Below, one piece after another: positions 33,099 to 39,776 of a DNA stretch of 39,776 nt (positions are counted from its first letter, which is position 1; each line of letters opens with the position of its first letter). The notes beneath the pieces are model-generated. The model did no database searches. It was not told where the DNA came from and saw nothing but the letters and a program-made list of their open reading frames with translations. Both the position numbers and the translations under genes were made by a program. Source of the DNA: an uncultured Pelagibacteraceae bacterium (GTDB lineage Bacteria; Pseudomonadota; Alphaproteobacteria; Pelagibacterales; Pelagibacteraceae); the NCBI GenBank assembly GCA_902522365.1, contig CABYVH010000007.1, forward strand, positions 1-39,776, read 5' to 3'.

Positions 33099-33772
33099 GT
33101 TTGAAATCCATATTTTTTTTCTAAATACTTTATAATATTGTGAATTATAAATGTAATAAATAAGTAAATAATTCCTGCAGTTATAAATGCTTCAAAAGGT
33201 TTAAAAGTTAAAACATTTACTTTTCTAGCTTCACCCATTAAATCCATAATTGTTATAACACTAGCGAGAGAGGTGCCTTTAAGCATTAATATTATTTCAT
33301 TCCCATATGCTGGAAGTGATTGTTTTATCGCTATAGGTAATTGAATTCTGTAAAAAGTTATTTTTTTTGTTACACCTAAACTTTGTGCAGCTTCAATGTA
33401 ACCTTTTTTAATTGTCTGAAATGCTGATCTTAGTATCTCGGATGTATAAGCACCTGTATTTAAAGAAAATGCAATTATTGCACACCAATATGGTTCCTTT
33501 ATTATTACCCAAAAAAATGAATTTCTTAAAAACTCTATATTAGCTAATCCATAATAAATTAAATATAATTGAACCAGTAATGGTGTTCCTCTAAAAAAAT
33601 AAGAATAGCCATAAGCAAACTTATTAATTATTGGATTTTTATTAATTCTTAAAATTGCAAAAATTAAACCTATTATTAATCCAAAAAACATTGAAGATAC
33701 TAAGAGTTGAAGAGTGATAGCTGCACCACTTAATAAGCTCGGAAAAATACTAATCATTAATTTTATATCCAT
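33095..33772 (-). CDS. ABC transporter permease, polar amino-acid type (second)
   Basis: Inner-membrane subunit of 225 residues with five helices, of the HisM/ArtM/GlnP type. The EAA loop that docks with the ATPase is GYIEAAQSLGVTKKITFYR, and the N-terminal half has RGTPLLVQLYLIYYG, a family signature. Its ATG overlaps the stop of the first permease (TGATG), and its own stop overlaps the nitrilase start (ATGA). It is expected to form a heterodimer with the first permease. The ligand is probably an amino acid or opine-like compound. Confidence 0.92.
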   Translation of the reverse strand: MDIKLMISIFPSLLSGAAITLQLLVSSMFFGLIIGLIFAILRINKNPIINKFAYGYSYFFRGTPLLVQLYLIYYGLANIEFLRNSFFWVIIKEPYWCAIIAFSLNTGAYTSEILRSAFQTIKKGYIEAAQSLGVTKKITFYRIQLPIAIKQSLPAYGNEIILMLKGTSLASVITIMDLMGEARKVNVLTFKPFEAFITAGIIYLFITFIIHNIIKYLEKKYGFQT

Positions 33773-34464
33773 CAGTATCCTTTGCTATATTTTATTTCTA
33801 ATTTATTAATTAATTTCATACTTAGGAAAGTAAGCATTAAGTATAATACAGCTGCTACTGAATAAAAAAATAAAGGATCTCTAGTTGAACCAGCAGCAAT
33901 ATAAGATTGCCTCATTATTTCTACTAATCCTGTAACTGAAATTAAAGAGGTATCTTTTAAAGTTATTTGCCAAACATTACTGAGGTTTGGAATTGATAAC
34001 CTCAACATTTGCGGTAAAATAATTTTGTAAAATTGAATATATTTTTTTATACCCAAAACTTTTGAAGCCTCAAATTGACCTTTATCGATTGATAAAATGG
34101 CACCCCTAAAAACCTCAGTAGAATACGCTCCAGAAATAATCCCAATTGCAAGAGCACCAGTTATAAATGCATTTATTTCAATATAACCATCATACCCAAA
34201 AATTGAAGCCACATACATAGCGGCTCCTGTCCCACCAAAAAATAACAAGTATATTACTAATAATTCTGGAACACCTCTAATTATAGTAGTGTAACAACTT
34301 CCAATTACATTTAGTGTTTTATTTTTAGATAATTTTAAAGGAGTAAATATTAAAGCAAATATAAATCCAATTGCCATTGCAGCAATAGATACAGCAATTG
34401 TCATTAGGGTTGCAAAAAACAGTTCGTCTCCCCAACCAGTATCTCCAAATGATAGAAGTTCCAT
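33772..34464 (-). CDS. ABC transporter permease, polar amino-acid type (first)
   Basis: Permease of 230 residues, HisQ/ArtQ-like. RGVPELLVIYLLFFGG is the N-terminal signature, and the EAA loop is GQFEASKVLGIKKYIQFYK. Five hydrophobic helices are seen. Its ATG lies 7 bases from a perfect hairpin at 34472-34494 and has no Shine-Dalgarno sequence, so its expression is probably lower than that of the binding protein. No ABC ATPase gene follows either permease in the window, so the ATPase must be encoded elsewhere or shared. Confidence 0.92.
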   Translation of the reverse strand: MELLSFGDTGWGDELFFATLMTIAVSIAAMAIGFIFALIFTPLKLSKNKTLNVIGSCYTTIIRGVPELLVIYLLFFGGTGAAMYVASIFGYDGYIEINAFITGALAIGIISGAYSTEVFRGAILSIDKGQFEASKVLGIKKYIQFYKIILPQMLRLSIPNLSNVWQITLKDTSLISVTGLVEIMRQSYIAAGSTRDPLFFYSVAAVLYLMLTFLSMKLINKLEIKYSKGY

Positions 34465-34471
34465 ATAGATT

Positions 34472-34494
34472 GGCGACTATATATTATAGTCGCC
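34472..34494 (-). promoter_or_regulatory. Intercistronic hairpin between binding-protein and permease genes
   Basis: A perfect 10-base inverted repeat GGCGACTATA / TATAGTCGCC with a 3-base loop, extendable by one A-T pair. It sits 15 bases after the binding-protein stop and 7 bases before the first permease ATG. No T-run follows on the minus strand, so it is not a classic terminator; it more likely stabilises the upstream mRNA end or hides the permease start, either of which would raise binding protein over permease. Confidence 0.7.
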
Positions 34495-34508
34495 ATATCT
34501 AAAATTAA

Positions 34509-35336
34509 TTACATAGAAGCGTCGAAGCCGAACCACTTGATGGCTATTCTACTAATGTGGCCATCTTTTCTTGCTTTATCGATAGCTTTGTTAAAAGCTT
34601 TTAAGAGTTTAGTATCGTCTTTTCTAATACCTACTCCTACACCATTACCAAATGCACCACCTGAAAAAGTTGGTCCCACAAGTACAACAGCTTCACCAGA
34701 TTTTTCAGCATAGTCCGTAAATGCAACTGCTGCTGCTAAAGCAACATCACATCTACCGTTAGTCAAATCAAGGTTAACTTCATCTTGTGTTTTATAAGTT
34801 TTCAAATTTATTTTTCCAACATCTCCTGACTCTAAGAAATTTTGGTGAATAGTTCCAATTTGTGTACAAACTGTTTTTCCAGATAAAGCTGAGGTTAAAG
34901 TTTTCATAGCTTTATTTACAGATGAACCACCTAAATTTAAATTTACTGCTTCTGGAGTTTCCATACTTTCTAGGTCAGAACCTTTCATAACAGCCAAAGA
35001 TGCTACTTCGTCAGCATATCCTTGAGAAAAATTAATTGTTTTCATTCTCTCATCAGTAATTGACATTCCAGCCATTATTGCATCAAATTTTTTTGATGTT
35101 AAAGCTGGTATCATCCCATCCCAGTCTTGCTCAACGATTTCACACTGCTGGCCTATGTATCTGCAAAGTGTCCATGCAAGCTCTACTTCAAATCCAATAA
35201 GTTTACCTGAAGCATCTTTTGAATTCCAAGGTGGGTAAGCTCCTTCAGTTCCAATCTTAATTTTATCAGCATTAGAATTACTAATTAAAAATAAAGATAA
35301 CAAAACAGTTAAAAATATATTTTTTATTACATTCAT
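34509..35336 (-). CDS. ABC transporter substrate-binding protein, family 3 (polar amino acid type)
   Basis: Periplasmic receptor of 275 residues. The signal peptide is MNVIKNI, a hydrophobic core and cleavage after SNA at about residue 24. The mature protein starts DKIKIGTEGAYPPWNSKDA, the family 3 hallmark, and contains IGFEVELAW, FDAIMAGMSITDERMKTINFS and the second-lobe RKDDTKLLKAFNKAIDKARKDG. The GxYPPW and EMxMSxTxxR patterns place it with arginine/histidine/lysine/octopine-type receptors. A strong GGAGGAAA ribosome site precedes the ATG. It is the first gene of the transporter operon and is separated from the permeases by the hairpin. Confidence 0.95.
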   Translation of the reverse strand: MNVIKNIFLTVLLSLFLISNSNADKIKIGTEGAYPPWNSKDASGKLIGFEVELAWTLCRYIGQQCEIVEQDWDGMIPALTSKKFDAIMAGMSITDERMKTINFSQGYADEVASLAVMKGSDLESMETPEAVNLNLGGSSVNKAMKTLTSALSGKTVCTQIGTIHQNFLESGDVGKINLKTYKTQDEVNLDLTNGRCDVALAAAVAFTDYAEKSGEAVVLVGPTFSGGAFGNGVGVGIRKDDTKLLKAFNKAIDKARKDGHISRIAIKWFGFDASM

Positions 35337-35394
35337 TATTTCCTCCGTTAAAAGAATAATTATTTCATAATTTTTGAGATTTAAAAAGAAGTTT

Positions 35395-36435
35395 CTAATG
35401 ATTTATCGATGAAGAAAAATTCCAGGAACAATCAAAACTTGGTATATAAATTCTAGATAATTTAGTATTGCCAAAATTTTCATTAAAAATGTTTAACCAA
35501 TTCTCTACTTGTTTTGGTTTTTTATCCTGGCTACCAACCTGGACTGTAATAACTCCTTTTGGCTTTAAAATTCTTACTAGTGAATTCATATTTTTAGAGG
35601 CCAAATCTATGCAGTATTGATCATCATTTAAATCAACATATATCTGATCATATGTATCATCTTTGACTGATTTGATGCTCTCAAATGCATCTCCCCAAAC
35701 ACATTTTACTGAATTCTTTTCAGTTGCTTTATCACCAATTTTTCCAAGATGTTTATCACATACATCTACCACTTCAGGATCTAATTCATACCAATCAATA
35801 AATCCAAAATTTTTAGATATACACTCTCTAGCCACACCTCCATCACCCCCACCAATTATTGCGGCTTTTTCCTTATTAGAGTTCAAATCTAAACCAGCAT
35901 TAACAAAAGTAGAACTATAAAGGTGTTCATCTTTTTCAGCTACTTGAATTTCATTATCTATAAATAATGCTTTTCCAAATTGTTCTAATTCTAATATCTC
36001 AATATGTTGCCCAACATTTGATTTAAAATTTTCTAATACTTTATTAACTACGTATGACTTTTTTAAACCTGGCGAGCTATAAATGTCATGATAAAGATCC
36101 ACTGTATCTCTATTAAATTCCTTTTTAACAATTCTACTGTGTTCAATTTCCTCTTTAACAACATTTATTGCTACTGAAGGTGAAATTTTTGCACATGTAA
36201 AAAAGTCAAAACTGATAATACCTTTTTCGGGAAAAGTATGGAAACTGATGTGACTTTCTGCGAGAAGTGCAACTAAAGTAAATCCTTGTGGCTCAAATTT
36301 ATATTTAGAAATTTCAAGCACAGTAACCTTCGCTATTTTCGCGATTTTATAAACTAATTTCTCAAAGAAAACAGGATCGTATTCCTTTTTTGTGCCTATT
36401 ATATCAAGCGTAATATGTTCTCCAACTTTAGTCAT
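35395..36435 (-). CDS. speDE: Fused S-adenosylmethionine decarboxylase (SpeD) - aminopropyltransferase (SpeE-like)
   Basis: One 346-residue chain joins both enzymes that make spermidine-type polyamines. SpeD domain (1 to about 125): pyruvoyl precursor serine S61 in LAESHISFHTFPE, with H66 and C81 matching catalytic residues H68 and C83 of the Thermotoga enzyme; it should self-cleave between E60 and S61. SpeE domain (about 130-346): GKALFIDNEIQ, the SAM-derivative binding loop IIGGGDGGVARE, YELDPEVV and the C-terminal strand. Two SpeE motifs are altered: the usual YHE after the conserved DE reads YSS (173-175), and the active-site DxTDP motif reads DLNDD (268-272). The acceptor may therefore not be putrescine. 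The start has no strong ribosome site. Confidence 0.9.
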   Translation of the reverse strand: MTKVGEHITLDIIGTKKEYDPVFFEKLVYKIAKIAKVTVLEISKYKFEPQGFTLVALLAESHISFHTFPEKGIISFDFFTCAKISPSVAINVVKEEIEHSRIVKKEFNRDTVDLYHDIYSSPGLKKSYVVNKVLENFKSNVGQHIEILELEQFGKALFIDNEIQVAEKDEHLYSSTFVNAGLDLNSNKEKAAIIGGGDGGVARECISKNFGFIDWYELDPEVVDVCDKHLGKIGDKATEKNSVKCVWGDAFESIKSVKDDTYDQIYVDLNDDQYCIDLASKNMNSLVRILKPKGVITVQVGSQDKKPKQVENWLNIFNENFGNTKLSRIYIPSFDCSWNFSSSINH

Positions 36436-36520
36436 ATGAATATTTGATAACTTTACTAATTTAATTTTTTACTTCTTTCAAATAAAAAACTACGATAATA
36501 ATTTATATGAGGATATTACA
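36436..36520. promoter_or_regulatory. Divergent promoter region speDE / aldolase-SDR
   Basis: An 85-base A+T-rich gap between divergent starts. GAGGA at 36509-36513 is the ribosome site for the rightward TTG start (7-base spacing). A GATAATAAT string near 36495 may serve as a -10 element for rightward transcription. No hairpin or riboswitch fold was recognised upstream of speDE. Confidence 0.4.
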
Positions 36521-38554
36521 TTGAAAAATAATTGGTCTAATACAGAAGCTAAAAAATATATATCAAAATACAAGAAACTTGGTCATTCTAGGGACATGGC
36601 GTTGAGAGTTTATACAACTAGATTACTAGGAAGAAATAGTGAATTGGTTTTACATGGAGGTGGTAATACTTCTGTTAAAACAACTGTAAAAGATTTAGAT
36701 GGAAAAAACTATGATGTTTTGTGTGTAAAAGGAAGTGGATGGGATATGGCAGAAATTGAACCAGATGGCTTGCCAGCAGTAAAACTAAACCCTCTTTTGG
36801 CATTAAAAAATAAAAAAAAATTATCAGATGAAGAGATGGTATCATATCAAAAAAGGAATTTAATTAACATCAAATCTCCAAATCCATCAGTTGAAACTTT
36901 TCTACATGCTTTTTTACCATTTAAGTTTGTTGATCATACGCATTCTGATGCCATTATGAATGTAACCAACAGACCAAATGGAATTACTTTTTGCAAAAAG
37001 ATATTTGGAAAAAAAGTAAATATAATTCCTTATGTAATGCCAGGGTATGGATTAGCTCAGAAGATTAAAGAGGTTTACTTTAAAAATCCGAATATAAACT
37101 GTCTTATTTTACTTAATCATGGAATTTTTACATTCTCTAACGATGCAAAAGAATCATACGACTTAATGATCAAATATGTGAGTGATGCTGAAAAGGCTAT
37201 AAAAAAATTAAAAAGAAAAAAAATTAAACAAATAAAAAATTTAAATACTAAAATTACTCCTGCTCAAATAGCACCAATACTTCGAGGACTTACATCTAAT
37301 GGTTTAAAAAGTAAATTTATTCTTACATTTAGAAATAATAAGACATTAAAATATTTTATTAATGGAATAGAGGTAGCAAGATATTCTACGGAGGGAACCG
37401 CTACACCAGATCATGTAATAAGAGTAAAACCATTTCCTTTAATAATAAAGCCCAAACTTAAATCATCTATTAGTGAGTTTGAAAAAACTGCAAAAAAAGC
37501 ATTTATAAATTACAGGAAAAAATATCTAGAATATTTTGAACAAAACCAAAAAAAGGTTAAAGAAAAGAAAACAATGCTAGATACTTCACCAAGGGTAATA
37601 ATAGTCCAAAATATTGGAATATTTTGTGTAGGCAACAGTCTTAAATCTGCAAATATTGCTGCAGATTTGACAGAGACTAATGCAAGAGTAATCTCATCTG
37701 TTGAAGAAACCTCAAGGTATAAATTTATACCAAAAAAAGATATTTTTGATGTTGAATATTGGTCTCTTGAACAAGCAAAAATAAAAAAAGAAAAAAAGGA
37801 ATTAGAGGGAAGTATTGTTGTTATTACAGGGGCTTTTGGTGGAATTGGAACAGCAACATATAAATTATTCAAAAAGCATGGTGCAGAAGTAATTTTAATA
37901 GATAATAATAAAACGAAGGTTGATGAAATGAGTAAGAAATTAAAGGATCTTTGTATTTATTGCGATGTGACAAATAAAGAAAGTGTTAAAAAAGCATTTA
38001 ACATAATTTCATCGAAATTTGGTGGAATAGATATTTTAATATCAAATGCAGGTACTGCCACGGGGGGTTCAATTGCTGAAGTAAGTGATAAGATTTTAAG
38101 AAAAAGTTTTGAAGATAACTTTTTTTCTCATCAATACTGTGCGTCTGAAGCTACCAAAATTATGAAACTTCAAAATAATGAAGGATGTTTATTATTTAAT
38201 ATTTCCAAACAATCTGTAAATCCAGGTAAAAATTTTGGGCCTTACGGATTACCAAAATCGGCATTATTAAATCTATGCAAACAATATGCCGTTGATTATG
38301 GATCTTATGGAATAAGATCTAATGGTGTAAATGCAGATAGAATTAGAAGTGGGTTATTAAATGATAAAATGATAAAATCAAGAGCAAGAGCTAGAGAAGT
38401 TACGACAGATGATTATATGAAAGGTAATTTACTTTTAAATGAGGTAAAAGCTGAAGATGTAGCCAAAGCTTTTTTTCATCTTTCAATATCCAAAAAAACC
38501 ACTGGAGCTATTCTAACAGTTGATGGTGGGAATATTGCTGCATCTTTAAGATAA
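36521..38554 (+). CDS. Bifunctional class II aldolase / short-chain dehydrogenase
   Basis: A 677-residue fusion, similar to the RhaD-type bifunctional protein. The aldolase part (1 to about 425) has zinc-aldolase residues E125, H139 and H141 in VDHTHSDA and H200 in LNHGIFTF, with KGSGWDMA binding phosphate. The SDR part (about 428-677) has the Rossmann motif GAFGGIG (437-443), SNAG (508-511) and the catalytic set S562, Y575 and K579 in YGLPK. In homologues the dehydrogenase oxidises the product lactaldehyde or a sugar derivative. The TTG start at 36521 is chosen because GAGGA lies 7 bases upstream and no ATG fits. No other rhamnose or fucose genes are present. BKACE follows after 3 bases. Confidence 0.92.
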   Translation: MKNNWSNTEAKKYISKYKKLGHSRDMALRVYTTRLLGRNSELVLHGGGNTSVKTTVKDLDGKNYDVLCVKGSGWDMAEIEPDGLPAVKLNPLLALKNKKKLSDEEMVSYQKRNLINIKSPNPSVETFLHAFLPFKFVDHTHSDAIMNVTNRPNGITFCKKIFGKKVNIIPYVMPGYGLAQKIKEVYFKNPNINCLILLNHGIFTFSNDAKESYDLMIKYVSDAEKAIKKLKRKKIKQIKNLNTKITPAQIAPILRGLTSNGLKSKFILTFRNNKTLKYFINGIEVARYSTEGTATPDHVIRVKPFPLIIKPKLKSSISEFEKTAKKAFINYRKKYLEYFEQNQKKVKEKKTMLDTSPRVIIVQNIGIFCVGNSLKSANIAADLTETNARVISSVEETSRYKFIPKKDIFDVEYWSLEQAKIKKEKKELEGSIVVITGAFGGIGTATYKLFKKHGAEVILIDNNKTKVDEMSKKLKDLCIYCDVTNKESVKKAFNIISSKFGGIDILISNAGTATGGSIAEVSDKILRKSFEDNFFSHQYCASEATKIMKLQNNEGCLLFNISKQSVNPGKNFGPYGLPKSALLNLCKQYAVDYGSYGIRSNGVNADRIRSGLLNDKMIKSRARAREVTTDDYMKGNLLLNEVKAEDVAKAFFHLSISKKTTGAILTVDGGNIAASLR

Positions 38555-38557
38555 TTT

Positions 38558-39343
38558 ATGCCTTTTTATCAACCAAATGAATTACCTAAATTAATGGTAG
38601 CTCCAAATGGAGCAAGAAAAGTCAAGAAAGATCATCCCGAAGTGCCATTAACTATAGAGGAAACTGTTGAAGTCGCAATGAATTGTTTTAAAGCGGGAGC
38701 TGGTGCAATACATTTGCATGTAAGGAATGAAAAAGGAGAACACGTTCTTGATGCAGGTTTGTATAAAGAAGCTTTAAAAGAATTAGAATTTAAAGTTCCA
38801 AAAATGCATATCCAAGTTACAACAGAGGCGGTTGGAATATATTCTCCAGAGGATATGAGAAAACTTGCTTATGATGTTACACCACCTGGAACATCAATTG
38901 GTATAGCTGAGATGATACCGTCAAGAAATCCAACAGATGAAGATGTAAAGTTGTATAAATATTTAACAGAGGCTGGGACTAAAATACAACATCTTTTATA
39001 TGATCCAAATGACATAGATTTATTAGTTAATTTATTAAACAAAGCTCAAATTAATGTTGAAGGAGCTTGGTGTCTCTTTGTAATTGGACATTACTCTGGT
39101 AAAATAAGTTATCCAGATAACATTCCAATGTTTCTAAAAAAAATGAGAAAGAATAATATTAATTTAGACTGGGCAATCTGTGCTTTTGCGAAAGAAGAAA
39201 TATCCTGTCTAGAAAAAGCAATAAACTTAGGGGGCAAAATAAGAGTTGGATTCGAAAATTCTTTGTTTATGCCTAATGGTGAGATCGCCCCAAATAATCA
39301 TTCAAAGATTGAAGCAGTGAATGAAATTTTTAATTTATCTTAA
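38558..39343 (+). CDS. Beta-keto acid cleavage enzyme (BKACE, DUF849 family)
   Basis: A zinc-dependent TIM-barrel enzyme of 261 residues that cleaves a beta-keto acid using acetyl-CoA, giving an acyl-CoA and acetoacetate. Zinc ligands H52 and H54 in IHLHVRNEKG match H46 and H48 of the archetype Kce, and E233 in RVGFENS matches E230. MVAPNGAR and KDHPEVPLT are the family N-terminus, and QVTTEAVG corresponds to the second strand. It follows the aldolase/SDR fusion by 3 bases, suggesting the same operon, and its substrate may derive from that pathway; the specific beta-keto acid is unknown. Its end overlaps the convergent FAD monooxygenase by 9 bases. Confidence 0.9.
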   Translation: MPFYQPNELPKLMVAPNGARKVKKDHPEVPLTIEETVEVAMNCFKAGAGAIHLHVRNEKGEHVLDAGLYKEALKELEFKVPKMHIQVTTEAVGIYSPEDMRKLAYDVTPPGTSIGIAEMIPSRNPTDEDVKLYKYLTEAGTKIQHLLYDPNDIDLLVNLLNKAQINVEGAWCLFVIGHYSGKISYPDNIPMFLKKMRKNNINLDWAICAFAKEEISCLEKAINLGGKIRVGFENSLFMPNGEIAPNNHSKIEAVNEIFNLS

Positions 39344-39776
39344 AATTACAGAATATTTTTTTAACAGCAAGTTTATTTCTTGATTTGAATTTGCTGATCC
39401 TAAAATAAATCTATCAGGTCTTACTATAACTGCCTTTGTATTTATATTTTTTAAATAGACTGATAGTTTTTTAAATTTTTTTGAATTTACTAAGGTATAA
39501 TTTTTCGAAACCTTAGTTTTAATATCAGTGGATAATATTAGAATTCCTTTTTTTGAAAAATTGTCATCTAAACTTCTATTTTTGTTTAATTTAAATTGAG
39601 GAAATATTTTTCCCCTATTTTTATCTTTTAAATTGCCTAAGCCTTTTCCCATTTTAGGTCTTATTGATTGCATACTTTTAACACCCTTATTATCAGACCT
39701 AATATTGTCTGTAATTTGTATAGACTCAACTGCATTAACAAACTCACCCATCCTCATTGTAGTTTCAATATACTCT
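39335..39776 (-). CDS. FAD-dependent aromatic monooxygenase (MhpA/PheA-like), C-terminal part, cut by window edge
   Basis: The reading frame is open from the right window edge to the stop at 39335, with no stop before the ATG at 39757, so that ATG is internal and the N-terminal FAD-binding part lies outside the window. About 146 residues are visible. The opening EYIETTMRMGEFVNAVES, the polar middle and the terminal VRPDRFILGSANSNQEI match the C-terminal region of flavin hydroxylases such as 3-(3-hydroxyphenyl)propionate hydroxylase, in which VRPDR precedes the last strand. The substrate cannot be deduced. Its stop region overlaps BKACE. Confidence 0.75.
   Translation of the reverse strand, partial: EYIETTMRMGEFVNAVESIQITDNIRSDNKGVKSMQSIRPKMGKGLGNLKDKNRGKIFPQFKLNKNRSLDDNFSKKGILILSTDIKTKVSKNYTLVNSKKFKKLSVYLKNINTKAVIVRPDRFILGSANSNQEINLLLKKYSVILR

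Noticed and set aside
36436..36520. Possible SAM or polyamine riboswitch before speDE
   Set aside because: The gap is A+T-rich with no stem of convincing length and no known SAM aptamer core.
37510..37872. 120-codon minus-strand frame inside the aldolase/SDR gene
   Set aside because: Antisense shadow across the linker and the Rossmann motif of a conserved protein.
1..39776. tRNA, rRNA, CRISPR, insertion sequence or phage genes
   Set aside because: Gaps are too short for most RNA genes, no direct-repeat arrays or transposase or integrase signatures were found.

Overview
The window is strongly A+T-rich and extremely compact. No non-coding gap exceeds about 160 bases, neighbouring genes touch or overlap by 1-10 bases, and I see no rRNA, tRNA, CRISPR array, insertion sequence or phage gene. 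The gene content (class II DAHP synthase, methylcitrate cycle, TRAP and polar amino-acid ABC uptake systems, bifunctional aldolase/SDR, SpeD-SpeE fusion, TauE/SafE exporters) and the streamlining point to a marine alphaproteobacterium, most likely a SAR11/Pelagibacterales member. That assignment is inference; no marker rRNA is present. There is no gene-free stretch longer than 300 bases.

Layout. 1-3811 (minus): glmU (acetyltransferase half only), glmS and aroG, which supply amino-sugar and aromatic precursors. 3880-8104 (plus): gph followed by a tight prpD-prpB-prpC set (2-methylcitrate cycle, propionyl-CoA to pyruvate and succinate). 8105-9180 (minus): nitroreductase, an IsdG-type haem-degrading monooxygenase and a 60-residue unknown. 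9219-12154 (minus): nrdA-nrdB, an aerobic ribonucleotide reductase without an ATP-cone. 12313-13767 (plus): phosphomannomutase/phosphoglucomutase. 13768-19791 (minus): a TRAP transporter (dctP, hairpin/terminator, dctQ, dctM), malonyl-CoA decarboxylase, dusA and a TauE-type exporter; a family III CoA-transferase diverges from dctP. Together these look like a malonate (or related diacid) uptake and decarboxylation cassette. 21026-24504: rpoZ with a long acidic tail, an MFS permease, and a plus-strand group of a beta-hydroxyacid dehydrogenase, a PNPOx-like flavoprotein and a small membrane protein.

24506-26881 (minus): a gamma-carbonic-anhydrase-like hexapeptide protein followed by two tandem paralogous secreted proteins with HExxHxxG motifs; these form an apparently uncharacterised metzincin-like family and are the most novel coding content here. 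26902-32316: thioredoxin-like protein, GT4 and GT9 glycosyltransferases, membrane proteins (one unknown, one AbrB-type), a second TauE exporter and a DUF6165-like protein. 32313-35336 (minus): polar amino-acid-type ABC transporter (binding protein and two permeases, no ATPase) plus a nitrilase-family amidase. 35395-36435 (minus): SpeD-SpeE fusion for polyamine synthesis. 36521-39343 (plus): aldolase/SDR fusion and a BKACE (DUF849) enzyme. 39335-39776 (minus): the C-terminal end of a truncated FAD monooxygenase.

Two genome-organisation signals stand out. All seven convergent gene pairs meet with a gap of at most one base, mostly on palindromic shared stop sequences (TAATTA or TTAA). In both solute-uptake operons an RNA hairpin sits between the binding-protein gene and the permease genes, which would favour excess binding protein.
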